This document shows, piece after piece, positions 44,459 to 53,325 of a DNA stretch of 64,000 nucleotides. The notes below the pieces were generated by a model that saw only the letters and a program-made list of their open reading frames with translations, was not told the origin of the DNA and ran no database searches. The DNA lies in assembly GCF_019970065.1 (NCBI RefSeq), contig NZ_JAHXYH010000003.1, positions 124,001 through 188,000 of the forward strand. Reading direction: 5' to 3'. The stretch's first letter is position 1; each line of letters starts with the position of its first letter. The DNA comes from Chryseobacterium sp. OSA05B (GTDB lineage Bacteria; Bacteroidota; Bacteroidia; Flavobacteriales; Weeksellaceae). A program made the position numbers and the translations under genes.

Positions 44459-44593
44459 ATGAAAAATTTAAAAAAACTGACAAAAACCGATTTGAAATCT
44501 GTGTACGGCGGAGAGCCAAAGAAATACTGCGTATTCTGCGAATGGATGAATAAAGTAGTATGCAGCGAAGTTCCTATCGCTCAATGCCCTTAA
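44459..44593 (+). CDS. Bacteriocin-like peptide with double-glycine leader
   Basis: This 44-codon gene is short but well formed. The leader MKNLKKLTKTDLKSVYGG (1-18) follows the pattern of double-glycine leaders removed by C39-peptidase ABC exporters, with K/L-rich helix and V-x-G-G end. The 26-residue core EPKKYCVFCEWMNKVVCSEV (continuing to the end) holds four cysteines. Related bacteriocin-like peptides are annotated in Chryseobacterium. No exporter lies in the window. A strong terminator follows within ten bases. Confidence 0.7.
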   Translation: MKNLKKLTKTDLKSVYGGEPKKYCVFCEWMNKVVCSEVPIAQCP

Positions 44594-44600
44594 AAAATGT

Positions 44601-44628
44601 AAAGCTGCTCTCAGAGCAGCTTTTTTTT
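44601..44628 (+). terminator. Rho-independent terminator of the peptide gene
   Basis: A perfect 10-bp stem (AAAGCTGCTC with GAGCAGCTTT) around a 3-base loop is followed by eight T. Confidence 0.92.
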
Positions 44629-44639
44629 ATGATGAGGTT

Positions 44640-45194
44640 TTACTGAGTGGCATTTTTAATGAATTCTTTCAGGCTTGTTTTCAAATCTTTAGCATTGCCG
44701 ATAGTGTCAAAACGGATGTTATCAATTTTCCAGCCCTGACCGGAATTGATCAACTCTACATGGTCAGTCCACTTGATTTTAGGTGGAGAAAGCGTGTATT
44801 CAAGCTCAACAGCTACATCTGCGGAAGTTCGTGAAGGATCTATTTTGACTGACTTTATTTTATATCCGGTATATCCTTCATAAAGACTTGATAAAACTGC
44901 CCCTTCAAACAATAATGGTTTTTCATCAGGATGATCACTTTTTTTCACCCGTTCAATATCAGCTTCTGATGCGTGGATAGCTTCTTCCAGAGTCTTTTTC
45001 AGTTCCGGAGAAAACAGACTGTCGGAAAAAGACTGATCGTAAATTGATTTTTTTGAACCGTCATATTCAGTATAAAGCTGGTTAGCCTTTTGGGTAATTT
45101 CCGTATCAGCCGATACCGATGGGCGGTTTTCACTGTTTTTGCAGCTTATCAGAAACAGGATACCGCTGAAGTATAAAAATAATTGCTTGATCAT
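44640..45194 (-). CDS. Hypothetical lipoprotein, DUF3828-like
   Basis: This 184-residue lipoprotein has a lipobox ending L-I-S-C at residue 18. The mature part contains a helical region (about 30-95) and then beta strands ending in GQGWKIDNIRFD, which resembles the NTF2-like/DUF3828 pattern of periplasmic proteins. Function is unknown. It is convergent with the GG-leader peptide gene and shares its terminator region; upstream lies the divergent DUF421 gene. Confidence 0.7.
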   Translation of the reverse strand: MIKQLFLYFSGILFLISCKNSENRPSVSADTEITQKANQLYTEYDGSKKSIYDQSFSDSLFSPELKKTLEEAIHASEADIERVKKSDHPDEKPLLFEGAVLSSLYEGYTGYKIKSVKIDPSRTSADVAVELEYTLSPPKIKWTDHVELINSGQGWKIDNIRFDTIGNAKDLKTSLKEFIKNATQ

Positions 45195-45295
45195 ATAGTG
45201 TATTTTTTCATTAAAGTCTCAAACCCTGTGCCGGTTTTTCTGATTTCTTTGCTTGAATTGGTTAAAAAAAGTGAGCAGCCAATCATAAAAATGTA

Positions 45296-45303
45296 TACAT
45301 TTG
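45296..45303 (+). promoter_or_regulatory. Predicted -7 box of the DUF421 gene
   Basis: TACATTTG matches TAnnTTTG and ends 17 bases before the GTG start at 45321. Confidence 0.5.
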
Positions 45304-45320
45304 AGTATAAAACATGATTT

Positions 45321-45833
45321 GTGAATCCTATTCTTGATGTTGTCGTACGTTCTCTGTGTGTTTACCTTTTTATGGTAATCGCGATCCGTCTTTTTGGCAA
45401 AAACCAACTTTCTCAGCTTAATGCAGGGGATGTTGTATTGCTGCTTCTTATTTCCAATGCCGTTCAGAATGCCATGGTGGGACCGGATACTTCGCTGCAA
45501 GGAGGTCTTATTGCAGCCCTCGTTCTTTTTGCGGCCAACTTTATTTTAAAAAGACTCATGTTTGCGAACCGGAAATTTGAAACCTTCATGGAAGAAGATC
45601 CTGTGGTCCTGATCAGGGATGGCGTGATCGATCAGCCTGCGTTGAACAGGGTAAAGATTACCCGCGATGAACTGGAAGAAGCGATAAGGGAACACGGTGT
45701 AGAAAGAATACAGGATGTAAAGCTCTCTATCCTTGAAGTGGACGGAAATATCAGTGTTGTTTCTCAGGACGAAACGCAGAAGCAGACGCATTATTCAAGA
45801 ATAAAAAGACGAAATAAAAGAAAATACCATTAA
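45321..45833 (+). CDS. DUF421 (YetF-like) membrane protein
   Basis: This 170-residue inner-membrane protein has three N-terminal helices (about 6-75). The DUF421 signature is RLFGKNQLSQLNAGDVVLLLL. A cytoplasmic C-terminal YetF domain follows with RDGVIDQPALNRVKITRDEL and LEVDGNISVV. Family members affect spore and cell-envelope homeostasis in Bacillus; the role in Flavobacteriia is not known. The GTG at 45321 is the only start that keeps the full first helix, and the TACATTTG box fits it. The next gene begins five bases after its stop. Confidence 0.85.
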   Translation: MNPILDVVVRSLCVYLFMVIAIRLFGKNQLSQLNAGDVVLLLLISNAVQNAMVGPDTSLQGGLIAALVLFAANFILKRLMFANRKFETFMEEDPVVLIRDGVIDQPALNRVKITRDELEEAIREHGVERIQDVKLSILEVDGNISVVSQDETQKQTHYSRIKRRNKRKYH

Positions 45834-45838
45834 ATAGT

Positions 45839-46333
45839 ATGAATTACGAATTACGCGAAATGCTTCCCAGCGACGAAAAAAGGGTGCTGGAAATATTCAG
45901 ACAGGGACTGGAAGGCGGTATGGCTACATTTGAAACTGAAGTTCCTACGGCCGAAGCTTGGAATATTGAATATTTCAACGACTGCCGTTGGGTTCTGGAA
46001 AATGAAACAAATGAAATAGTAGGGTGGTGCGCATTGAAGCCAGTAAGCAAAAGAGAATGTTATAAAGGAGTAGCTGAAGTAAGCATTTATTTTGAGAATT
46101 CTTATCAGGGGAAAGGTTTAGGGTCGGTTCTGTTAAAAAAGATGATTCTCGATAGCGAAAGCCACGGATTCTGGACATTACAGGCCAGCATCTTTCCTGA
46201 AAATGAAGCGTCCATAAGATTTCACCAGAAAAACGGCTTCAGAACCATAGGTGTACGAAAAAAAATCGGAAAACTGAACGGACAGTGGAAAGATGTTATT
46301 CTGATGGAAAAGAGAAGCGAAATAATTAATTAG
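45839..46333 (+). CDS. GNAT-family N-acetyltransferase (phosphinothricin acetyltransferase-like)
   Basis: This 164-residue acetyl-CoA-dependent transferase belongs to the GNAT fold. The N-terminal L-R-E-M-L-P-S-D and MATFETEVPTAEAW resemble phosphinothricin acetyltransferase-like enzymes. The acetyl-CoA loop is EVSIYFENSYQGKGLGSVLL, with Q-G-K-G-L-G, and the end NGQWKDVILMEKR is typical. The natural substrate is likely an amino acid or analogue; actual resistance to phosphinothricin is not implied. It follows the DUF421 gene by five bases, so co-transcription is likely. Confidence 0.87.
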   Translation: MNYELREMLPSDEKRVLEIFRQGLEGGMATFETEVPTAEAWNIEYFNDCRWVLENETNEIVGWCALKPVSKRECYKGVAEVSIYFENSYQGKGLGSVLLKKMILDSESHGFWTLQASIFPENEASIRFHQKNGFRTIGVRKKIGKLNGQWKDVILMEKRSEIIN

Positions 46334-46415
46334 ATATGAGAAGCTAGAAATTAGAAATTAGTGTGAAATTTTGAAATAGATCCCAAAACTAGCTTCTAAC
46401 CTCTACTATCTAACT
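46330..46415 (+). repeat. Intergenic inverted-repeat element (TTAGAA-word type)
   Basis: TTAGATATGAGAAGCTAG (46330-46347) pairs in part with CTAGCTTCTAACC and ATCTAA in 46389-46413: AGAAGCTAG and CTAGCTTCT are perfectly complementary. The words AGAAATTAG and CTAACTTC repeat inside. The design matches the other elements but the words differ. Confidence 0.65.
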
Positions 46416-46475
46416 TCTTTTTAAATTTTGGCATCAACCTTGTTATGTCCCTACTGAAATTTGAAAAAGTAGAAA

Positions 46476-46709
46476 ATGAAAAGTTTGATTAAAATTACGG
46501 GAGTTGTGACGGTCCTGTTCATGATGTCATCGTGTGTAGTGCATGATCAGCATGTGAGAAGGGTTCCACCGGGACACGCCAAGAAAATGTATGGAGGAAG
46601 CGCAAGATACTATGCTCCGGGACATGTGAAAAAAAGAGTGTATTACTACGACAATGACGACAGAGGCCGCGGCCACAGACACAAAGGAAAAAAACATCAC
46701 AGAGATTGA
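46476..46709 (+). CDS. Small basic, histidine-rich lipoprotein
   Basis: This 77-residue lipoprotein has a lipobox ending M-S-S-C at residue 20. The mature part is very basic: PPGHAKKMYGGSARYYAPGH (two P-G-H-x-K-K units), a YYYDND patch, then RGRGHRHKGKKHHRD. Similar tiny H/R/K-rich lipoproteins are common in Flavobacteriia, but their function is not known; binding of nucleic acid or metal is possible. A terminator shared with the convergent DUF4286 gene follows. Confidence 0.75.
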   Translation: MKSLIKITGVVTVLFMMSSCVVHDQHVRRVPPGHAKKMYGGSARYYAPGHVKKRVYYYDNDDRGRGHRHKGKKHHRD

Positions 46710-46716
46710 GAAAAAT

Positions 46717-46745
46717 AAAAAAGCCCTGATTTTTTCAGGGCTTTT
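46717..46745. terminator. Terminator between convergent genes
   Basis: A perfect 11-bp stem (AAAAGCCCTGA with TCAGGGCTTTT) has A/T runs on both sides, so it can act for both strands. Confidence 0.88.
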
Positions 46746-46754
46746 GATTTGTAT

Positions 46755-47069
46755 TTAAAATCTGGATTTCTTAGGATTCAGGAATGTATTGAAGATCATC
46801 ACTTCGGTTCCGAATTTTTTCTCGACCCTTTCTGCAATATTCAGCATTTCACTTTTAATAAAGTCTTCTCTGAGGTCTTCATTGTCAAAGATTAAGAGAA
46901 GATTATAATTCTTACCTTCGTCTATATAATCCGTGTGTACTTCAGAAAGAATATATTTGTTGACATCCATCAGGTTTTCCGCCATCTGGACCAGTGTTTC
47001 GTCAATATAATTTTCCCATTCTTCAATATTGTTTTTCGTGCAGTGGAAAGTTATACTCAATAAGCTCAT
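46755..47069 (-). CDS. DUF4286 family protein
   Basis: This 104-residue cytosolic protein matches DUF4286, a small alpha/beta family of Bacteroidota. The strands SLLSITFHCTKN, NYNLLLIFDN and TEVMIFNTFLNP alternate with two helices, giving a ferredoxin-like (dimeric alpha-beta barrel) pattern. No catalytic residue is evident. Its gene lies divergent from gyrA, so the intergenic region of about 150 bases must carry promoters for both. Confidence 0.8.
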   Translation of the reverse strand: MSLLSITFHCTKNNIEEWENYIDETLVQMAENLMDVNKYILSEVHTDYIDEGKNYNLLLIFDNEDLREDFIKSEMLNIAERVEKKFGTEVMIFNTFLNPKKSRF

Positions 47070-47217
47070 ATTTTATGAATTTTTAAGATTTTGTGGATAA
47101 ATTCTAGTGCAAAAATCGGTAAAAATTTCGTAAATTAGCCCGTTAATAAAAATTGGAAATAAATAATTTTCAGACGCACAGCTAAAGGTCTGACTGTCAT
47201 TATAATAAAATTTGTTT

Positions 47218-49803
47218 ATGCAAAAAGAAGGAGAAAGACTGATTCCTATCAACATTGTTGATGAAATGAAATCGTCTTATATCGATTATTCGATGTCGGT
47301 TATCGTTTCAAGAGCGTTGCCGGACGTAAGAGACGGCCTTAAACCCGTTCATAGAAGAGTACTGTATGGTATGTATGGATTAGGGGTTTTTTCTAATAGA
47401 AAATATTTAAAATCTGCCAGAATTGTTGGGGATGTTTTAGGTAAATACCACCCGCATGGTGACTCTTCTGTTTACGATGCGATGGTAAGAATGGCGCAGC
47501 CTTGGAGCTTGCGTTATCCTCAGGTGGACGGACAGGGTAACTTTGGTTCAATGGATGGTGACCCGCCTGCAGCAATGCGTTATACGGAAGCAAGATTGAA
47601 AAAAATATCTGATGATATTCTTTCTGATTTAGATAAAGAAACCGTTGATTTTCAGAATAACTTTGATGATAGTATGACGGAGCCTACCGTTATGCCTACA
47701 AAAATTCCAACTCTGTTAGTAAACGGAACCTCGGGTATTGCAGTAGGTATGGCAACCAATATGGCGCCACACAACTTATCAGAATCTGTAGATGCGATCA
47801 CTGCTTATATCGATAATAAAGATATTACGATCGATGAATTGATGCACCACATTACAGCGCCGGATTTCCCTACAGGAGGGATTATCTACGGTTACGACGG
47901 AGTAAGAGATGCTTTCCATACAGGAAGAGGAAGAGTAGTGTTAAGAGCAAAAGTGAATTTCGAGGAAATCGGAAACAGAAATGCAATTATTGTTACAGAA
48001 GTTCCTTACCAGGTCAATAAGGCAGACATGATTGCCAGAACAGCTGAACTGGTTAAAGATGATAAAATTGTAGGAATTCATGAGATCAGAGACGAATCGG
48101 ACAGAAATGGTCTGCGTGTCGTTTATGAATTGAAAAATGATGCGATTCCAAATGTTGTCTTAAACCTATTATATAAGTATACAGCGCTTCAGACTTCTTT
48201 CAGTGTGAATAATATTGCATTGGTTAAAGGAAGACCGGAACAGTTGAATTTAAAGGATATCATCCATCACTTTGTAGAGCACAGACATGAAGTGATCGTA
48301 AGAAGAACTCATTTTGAGCTTAAGAAAGCGAGAGAAAGAGCGCATATCTTAGAAGGTTTCATGAAGGTGATTGGTGCTCAGGATTCTTTAGACAGAGCTA
48401 TTGCGATTATCCGTCACAGTGCTAACCCTCAGGGGGCAAAAGAAGGTTTGATCGAAGCATTCGACCTTTCTGACATTCAGGCTCAGGCTATTCTTGATCT
48501 GAGATTGGCCCGTCTTACAGGAATGGAACTTGATAAGATCCGTGACGAGTACGATGCGATTATGAAAGAGATCATGAACTTGGAAGACATCTTGGCGAAT
48601 GAGCCGAGAAGATTCGAGATCATCAAAGAAGAGCTTGCTGAAATTAAAGAAAGATACGGTGACGAAAGAAGAACTGCCATTGACTTCTCAGGAGGTGAAA
48701 TGTCTATCGAAGATATCATCCCGAACGAAGCAGTGGTTCTTACCATTTCACACGCAGGATATGTTAAGAGAACTTCTCTGTCTGAATACAAAATTCAGAG
48801 CAGAGGTGGGGTAGGAAACAGAGCGGCAACAACAAGGGATGAAGATTTCCTTGAGTACATCGTTTCTGCAACCAATCACCAGTATATGTTATTCTTCACA
48901 GAAAAAGGTAGATGTTACTGGTTAAGAGTATTTGAAATTCCTGAAGGATCTAAAACTTCAAAAGGAAGAGCGGTACAAAACCTGATCAACATCGAACAGG
49001 ATGACAAGATCAAGGCTTATATCAGAACCAACAACCTGAAAGATGCTGAATATGTGAACCAGATGAGCGTAGTAATGGTAACCAAGAACGGTACTATTAA
49101 GAAAACGTCTCTTGAGGCTTATTCAAGACCAAGGGTAAATGGGGTGAATGCCATCGAGATCAGAGATAATGACCAGTTATTAGGAGCTTACTTGACCAAT
49201 GGTACTTCTCAGATCATGATCGCTACTAAAAACGGTAAATGTATCCGTTTCCCTGAAGAAAAAGTAAGAGAAGTAGGTAGAGGATCTATCGGGGTTCGTG
49301 GAATCAGCATGGATGAAGATGATGAAGCAATTGGTATGATTGTTGTGAATGATCTTGAAAATGAAACGGTTCTTGTTGTATCTGAAAAAGGATACGGAAA
49401 AAGAACAGCTGTTTTAGACTATAGAGAAACTAACAGAGGAGGAAAAGGAGTTATCACCCTGAACATTACCGAAAAAACAGGAAATCTGATTGCTATTCAG
49501 AATGTGACAGACGAAGACGGATTGATGATCATCAATAAGTCGGGTGTTGCCATCAGAATGAATATGGATGAAATGAGAGTGATGGGTAGAAATACACAGG
49601 GCGTAAGAATGATCAACCTTAAGAAAAATGACGAAATTGCAGCGATTGCAAAAGTAGAAATGGACAAAGATGTTGAAGATGATTCTGAAGAAAATGAAGA
49701 AGGGACAGAAATTGTAGCCGATAACCACGAAAACAATACAGCACCTCAGGCTGAAAACGAAAGTCCGGCTGAGGAAAATGAGAATTCTGATTCTGAAGAG
49801 TAA
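47218..49803 (+). CDS. gyrA: DNA gyrase subunit A
   Basis: This 861-residue subunit cuts and rejoins DNA in the gyrase heterotetramer, introducing negative supercoils. The catalytic tyrosine is Y122 in [10 protein letters not shown]. The quinolone-resistance region [20 protein letters not shown] keeps S83 and D87, the sensitive-type residues by E. coli numbering. The GyrA box appears as QSRGGVG. The C-terminal beta-pinwheel is followed by a very acidic, probably disordered tail of about 45 residues. The ATG at 47218 is preferred over a TTG six bases upstream. Confidence 0.97.
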   Translation: MQKEGERLIPINIVDEMKSSYIDYSMSVIVSRALPDVRDGLKPVHRRVLYGMYGLGVFSNRKYLKSARIVGDVLGKYHPHGDSSVYDAMVRMAQPWSLRYPQVDGQGNFGSMDGDPPAAMRYTEARLKKISDDILSDLDKETVDFQNNFDDSMTEPTVMPTKIPTLLVNGTSGIAVGMATNMAPHNLSESVDAITAYIDNKDITIDELMHHITAPDFPTGGIIYGYDGVRDAFHTGRGRVVLRAKVNFEEIGNRNAIIVTEVPYQVNKADMIARTAELVKDDKIVGIHEIRDESDRNGLRVVYELKNDAIPNVVLNLLYKYTALQTSFSVNNIALVKGRPEQLNLKDIIHHFVEHRHEVIVRRTHFELKKARERAHILEGFMKVIGAQDSLDRAIAIIRHSANPQGAKEGLIEAFDLSDIQAQAILDLRLARLTGMELDKIRDEYDAIMKEIMNLEDILANEPRRFEIIKEELAEIKERYGDERRTAIDFSGGEMSIEDIIPNEAVVLTISHAGYVKRTSLSEYKIQSRGGVGNRAATTRDEDFLEYIVSATNHQYMLFFTEKGRCYWLRVFEIPEGSKTSKGRAVQNLINIEQDDKIKAYIRTNNLKDAEYVNQMSVVMVTKNGTIKKTSLEAYSRPRVNGVNAIEIRDNDQLLGAYLTNGTSQIMIATKNGKCIRFPEEKVREVGRGSIGVRGISMDEDDEAIGMIVVNDLENETVLVVSEKGYGKRTAVLDYRETNRGGKGVITLNITEKTGNLIAIQNVTDEDGLMIINKSGVAIRMNMDEMRVMGRNTQGVRMINLKKNDEIAAIAKVEMDKDVEDDSEENEEGTEIVADNHENNTAPQAENESPAEENENSDSEE

Positions 49804-49831
49804 AAAGTACAATTAATATAATATAGTTATT

Positions 49832-50860
49832 ATGAAGAAACTCATTTTAGGTATAGCCATCGTAGCTTCTGCTTTCGTTTTCGGTCAGAAGAACGATGTA
49901 AATGCCAAGTTACAGGAAACGAATAAAGCTGCAATGGATGCATATACTGCAAAAAATTACACCGTTGCTGCGCCTAAGTTTATAGAAGTGTATAACTTGT
50001 TGAAAACAAACGGACAGGATGATAAGATTTACATGTATTATGCAGGGTTGAGTTATGCGTTAGCCAATAACAATGACGAAGCCATCAAAATATATACAGA
50101 GCTTATCAATTCCGGTTTTACAGGTATTCAGACCACGTATACTGCAAAAGAGAAAAAATCCGGTCAGGTAGTTCCTTTGGATAAAACGACCTGGGATCTT
50201 ATGAAGAATAAGAACAGTGACTATTCAGATTTCAAAACTGAACAGACGCCAAGTGTTGAACCGGATCTATATGAAACATTAACTACACTGCTTCTTAATG
50301 CAAAGAAACCTAATGAAGCATTAGTGATTATTGACAAAGGATTGGCTAAATATCCGAATAATGCTAAACTTAAAGACGCTCAGGGTACCGCGTATTACGA
50401 GTCAGGAAATACAGAGAAGTTTATCGGAGCTCTTAAAGAGCAGTTGTCTAAAAATCCTAATGATGCGACCAACTGGTATAATCTTGGGGTAATGCAGTCT
50501 AAAAATCCTGCCTCTTTGGAAGATGCTATCGCGTCATTCAAAAAAGCAATCGAGATCAAGCCTGACTTCGATAATGCTTACCAGAATCTTGTATACACCG
50601 TGATCGGGGACGATTCTAAAATCGTAGACCAGATCAACGCTACAAGAAAAGAAAAGCCAGATGAAGCGACCAAGCTGATCGATGCGAGGAGAGAGAGGTT
50701 TGCGAAAGCACTTCCTTATGCTGAAGGATGGTACAAAGCTGCACCAAAGAACATCGATGCTGTTACTGCCTTGAAAGAGATTTATGTAGTAACTAAAAAC
50801 ATGGATAAAGTTAAAGAAATGAAAGCTAAAGAAACTGAGCTTAAAGCACAGACGAAATAG
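49832..50860 (+). CDS. Secreted tetratricopeptide-repeat protein
   Basis: This 342-residue protein has a signal peptide (cleaved near FVFGQ) and at least three TPR-type repeats: one around 35-80 (YMYYAGLSYALANNNDEAI), one at about 155-195 and one around 205-245 (NWYNLGVMQSKNPASLEDAI). It is probably a periplasmic scaffold. It starts 28 bases after gyrA, and no hairpin is seen between them, so it may be co-transcribed. A terminator ends the unit. No specific partner is known. Confidence 0.82.
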   Translation: MKKLILGIAIVASAFVFGQKNDVNAKLQETNKAAMDAYTAKNYTVAAPKFIEVYNLLKTNGQDDKIYMYYAGLSYALANNNDEAIKIYTELINSGFTGIQTTYTAKEKKSGQVVPLDKTTWDLMKNKNSDYSDFKTEQTPSVEPDLYETLTTLLLNAKKPNEALVIIDKGLAKYPNNAKLKDAQGTAYYESGNTEKFIGALKEQLSKNPNDATNWYNLGVMQSKNPASLEDAIASFKKAIEIKPDFDNAYQNLVYTVIGDDSKIVDQINATRKEKPDEATKLIDARRERFAKALPYAEGWYKAAPKNIDAVTALKEIYVVTKNMDKVKEMKAKETELKAQTK

Positions 50861-50885
50861 TTATTCTTTAATTGAATAATAAATG

Positions 50886-50916
50886 AAAACCGGAACAGAA
50901 ATGCTCCGGTTTTTGT
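50886..50916 (+). terminator. Rho-independent terminator
   Basis: A perfect 9-bp stem (AAAACCGGA with TCCGGTTTT) around a 10-base loop is followed by T. Confidence 0.85.
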
Positions 50917-50995
50917 TTTTAAGGACCTGAAAAACATATCTGTTTTTTACTGTTATTATCGTGAAATTTCACCTTAAAAATTCTCTGCAATTCCG

Positions 50996-51003
50996 TATCT
51001 TTG
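50996..51003 (+). promoter_or_regulatory. Predicted -7 box of menB
   Basis: TATCTTTG matches TAnnTTTG and ends 18 bases before the ATG at 51022. Confidence 0.5.
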
Positions 51004-51021
51004 AGAAAAATTTTTTACAAG

Positions 51022-51858
51022 ATGATAGAGTGGAAAACCGTCAAAGAATACGAAGATATTACCTATAAAAAATGTAATGGTGTAGCAAGAATTGCTTTTA
51101 ACAGACCAGAGCTTCGAAATGCTTTTCGTCCAAAAACGACTTCCGAACTGTATGATGCTTTTTATGATGCCTCTGAGGACTCCTCAATAGGTGTTGTTTT
51201 GCTTAGCGGAGAAGGACCAAGTCCTAAAGACGGAGGTTGGGCCTTTTGCAGCGGAGGAGATCAGAAAGCAAGGGGGCATCAGGGATATGTAGGAGAAGAT
51301 GGAAGGCATCGTCTGAATATTCTTGAGGTTCAGCGTCTGATCCGCTTCATGCCAAAAGTAGTGATCGCGGTTGTTCCGGGATGGGCTGTGGGTGGTGGAC
51401 ATTCACTTCATGTGGTTTGTGATCTTACTTTAGCGAGTAAAGAACACGGTATTTTCAAGCAGACTGATGCGGATGTTACAAGTTTTGACGGTGGATACGG
51501 TTCTGCTTATCTGGCCAAAATGGTAGGTCAGAAAAAAGCCCGTGAAATATTCTTTTTAGGAAGAAATTATTCTGCTCAGGAAGCGATGGATATGGGAATG
51601 GTGAATGCAGTGATTCCACACGCTGAATTAGAAGATACAGCGTACGAATGGGCCCAGGAAATTTTAGCTAAATCTCCATTGTCTATCAGAATGCTGAAAT
51701 TCGCCATGAACCTTACAGACGACGGAATGGTTGGCCAGCAGGTATTTGCCGGTGAAGCCACCCGTTTAGCGTACATGACGGAAGAAGCACAGGAAGGAAG
51801 AAATGCATTCCTTGAAAAAAGAAAACCAGACTTCGGAGAAAATCAGTGGATCTCTTAA
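51022..51858 (+). CDS. menB: 1,4-dihydroxy-2-naphthoyl-CoA synthase
   Basis: This 278-residue crotonase-fold enzyme closes the ring of o-succinylbenzoyl-CoA in menaquinone synthesis. Family signatures are IAFNRPELRNAFRPKT, the oxyanion-hole stretch FCSGGDQKARG, VVPGWAVGGGHSLH, and QTDADVTSFDGGYGSAY, the last with the active-site Asp and Tyr characteristic of MenB. The ATG at 51022 is preferred to an in-frame TTG at 51001, which would overlap the promoter box. menA follows after a 75-base gap that carries an inverted repeat. Confidence 0.95.
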   Translation: MIEWKTVKEYEDITYKKCNGVARIAFNRPELRNAFRPKTTSELYDAFYDASEDSSIGVVLLSGEGPSPKDGGWAFCSGGDQKARGHQGYVGEDGRHRLNILEVQRLIRFMPKVVIAVVPGWAVGGGHSLHVVCDLTLASKEHGIFKQTDADVTSFDGGYGSAYLAKMVGQKKAREIFFLGRNYSAQEAMDMGMVNAVIPHAELEDTAYEWAQEILAKSPLSIRMLKFAMNLTDDGMVGQQVFAGEATRLAYMTEEAQEGRNAFLEKRKPDFGENQWIS

Positions 51859-51862
51859 ATAT

Positions 51863-51928
51863 CAGTAATGAGCAATAAGTAATCGGCAATATTTTTCCAT
51901 TACTTATTACTCATTACCCATTACTTAT
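51863..51928 (+). repeat. Intergenic inverted-repeat element (GTAAT-word type)
   Basis: GTAATGAGCAATAAGTAAT (51865-51883) pairs with ATTACTTATTACTCATTAC (51899-51917) at 18 of 19 bases. The right arm then continues with CCATTACTTAT, so both arms are themselves near-tandem runs of ATTACT-type words. It sits between menB and menA, ending five bases before the menA start. Confidence 0.85.
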
Positions 51929-51933
51929 ATATT

Positions 51934-52863
51934 ATGTCGGATTGGATAAAAGCCGCAAGGCTAAGAACTTTACCGCTGTCATTAAGCGGAATTATTATGG
52001 GAGCTTTCATTGCCAAATGGAGGCTTTACCGTGAAGGCGGAACATGGGACTGGAGAATTTTTGCTCTGGCTCTTTTAGTAACGCTTTTGTACCAGATTTT
52101 ATCAAACTATGCCAATGACTATGGTGACGGCGTAAAAGGAACTGATGCCAAAAGGATCAATGAAGCGGAAGCAAGGGCGGTGGCTTCAGGAAGGATCACG
52201 GCCAAGCAGATGAAAAATGCAGTCATTCTTTTTTCTGTCCTGTCATTTGTAGCAACCATCGGACTTTTATACGTAGCATTTTTTCCTGATTTCATGAAGG
52301 AATTCTACACTTTTGTCGGATTGGGTGTTGCCTGTATTTTGGCAGCAATTGGCTATACGGTAGGAAAGAAACCTTATGGATACATGGGATTGGGAGATCT
52401 TTTTGTATTTGTATTTTTCGGATTGGTTTCGGTATGCGGAAGTTATTTTCTGTTTACGAAAACCTTCAGCTGGGACATGCTGTTGCCGGGAACAGCCATC
52501 GGAATGATGAGTATGGCGGTTTTGAACCTGAACAACATGAGAGATATTGAAAGCGACAGGCTTTCCGGGAAAAACAGTTTAGCCTTGAGAATTGGCTTTA
52601 AAAATGCAATGATCTATGAAATGATCCTTTTGCAGCTCCCGTTGATCTTAATCCTTGTGTTTTTAGGTGTCAATGGCTTTATACAGGCTCAGAACTATTA
52701 CGTTTTTATCGTAATGATCCTTCTGTTGCCATTGATGAAGCTGAGAAGAAATATCATGACTGTAAAGGAGCCAAAAGAGCTGGATCAATATCTGAAACAG
52801 GTAGGTATCATGACCTTTATGATGGCGGTCCTTACAGCATTCGGGCTTAATTTTTTTAACTAA
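51934..52863 (+). CDS. menA: 1,4-dihydroxy-2-naphthoate polyprenyltransferase
   Basis: This 309-residue inner-membrane enzyme attaches the polyprenyl tail to 1,4-dihydroxy-2-naphthoate in menaquinone synthesis. It has about eight transmembrane helices. The first Asp-rich motif is NYANDYGDGVKGTD and the second NLNNMRDIESDRLSGK, both matching MenA of the UbiA superfamily. The gene follows menB, the preceding step but one in the pathway. A 12-base gap separates it from the SRPBCC gene, which may be in the same transcript. Confidence 0.94.
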   Translation: MSDWIKAARLRTLPLSLSGIIMGAFIAKWRLYREGGTWDWRIFALALLVTLLYQILSNYANDYGDGVKGTDAKRINEAEARAVASGRITAKQMKNAVILFSVLSFVATIGLLYVAFFPDFMKEFYTFVGLGVACILAAIGYTVGKKPYGYMGLGDLFVFVFFGLVSVCGSYFLFTKTFSWDMLLPGTAIGMMSMAVLNLNNMRDIESDRLSGKNSLALRIGFKNAMIYEMILLQLPLILILVFLGVNGFIQAQNYYVFIVMILLLPLMKLRRNIMTVKEPKELDQYLKQVGIMTFMMAVLTAFGLNFFN

Positions 52864-52875
52864 AATAATACCACT

Positions 52876-53322
52876 ATGAGTACTGATGTGTTTGTTGAAG
52901 TTCAAATGCTGATCAGAAAACCGGTTGCGGATGTTTTTGAAGCATTTATCAATCCTGAAAAGACCACACAGTTCTGGTTTACAAAATCTACCGGGAAACT
53001 GGAAGAAGGGAAGTCCGTGACGTGGGAATGGGAAATGTATGGCGTGAAATCCAATGTAAAGGTTCATAAAATCATTCCTGATCAACTGATCAAAACAGAG
53101 TGGGGCGATCCGGCAGTACAGGTGGATTATGAATTTAAAGAAATGGAGAAAGGAACGCTTGTGGTCATTAAAAGCTATGGTTTTGCCCAGTCAGGAGAAG
53201 AACTCCTGAAGGAGGTTAATGACAATACCGGAGGTTTTACGACAGTTTTAGACGGTTGTAAAGCTTATCTTGAACATGGGGTTAAATTAAATCTCATCGA
53301 GGATAAGTTTCCACAGAAATAA
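52876..53322 (+). CDS. SRPBCC/AHSA1-domain protein
   Basis: This 148-residue cytosolic protein has the START-like helix-grip fold of the activator-of-Hsp90 ATPase 1 family: VADVFEAFINPEKTTQFWFT near the start, then TWEWEMYGV and VDYEFKEMEKGTLVVIKSYG, and a C-terminal helix with GGFTTVLDGCKAYLEHG. Such domains bind hydrophobic ligands; the ligand is unknown. It starts 12 bases after menA and is followed three bases later by a small membrane protein gene, so an operon is likely. Confidence 0.85.
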   Translation: MSTDVFVEVQMLIRKPVADVFEAFINPEKTTQFWFTKSTGKLEEGKSVTWEWEMYGVKSNVKVHKIIPDQLIKTEWGDPAVQVDYEFKEMEKGTLVVIKSYGFAQSGEELLKEVNDNTGGFTTVLDGCKAYLEHGVKLNLIEDKFPQK

Positions 53323-53325
53323 TCA

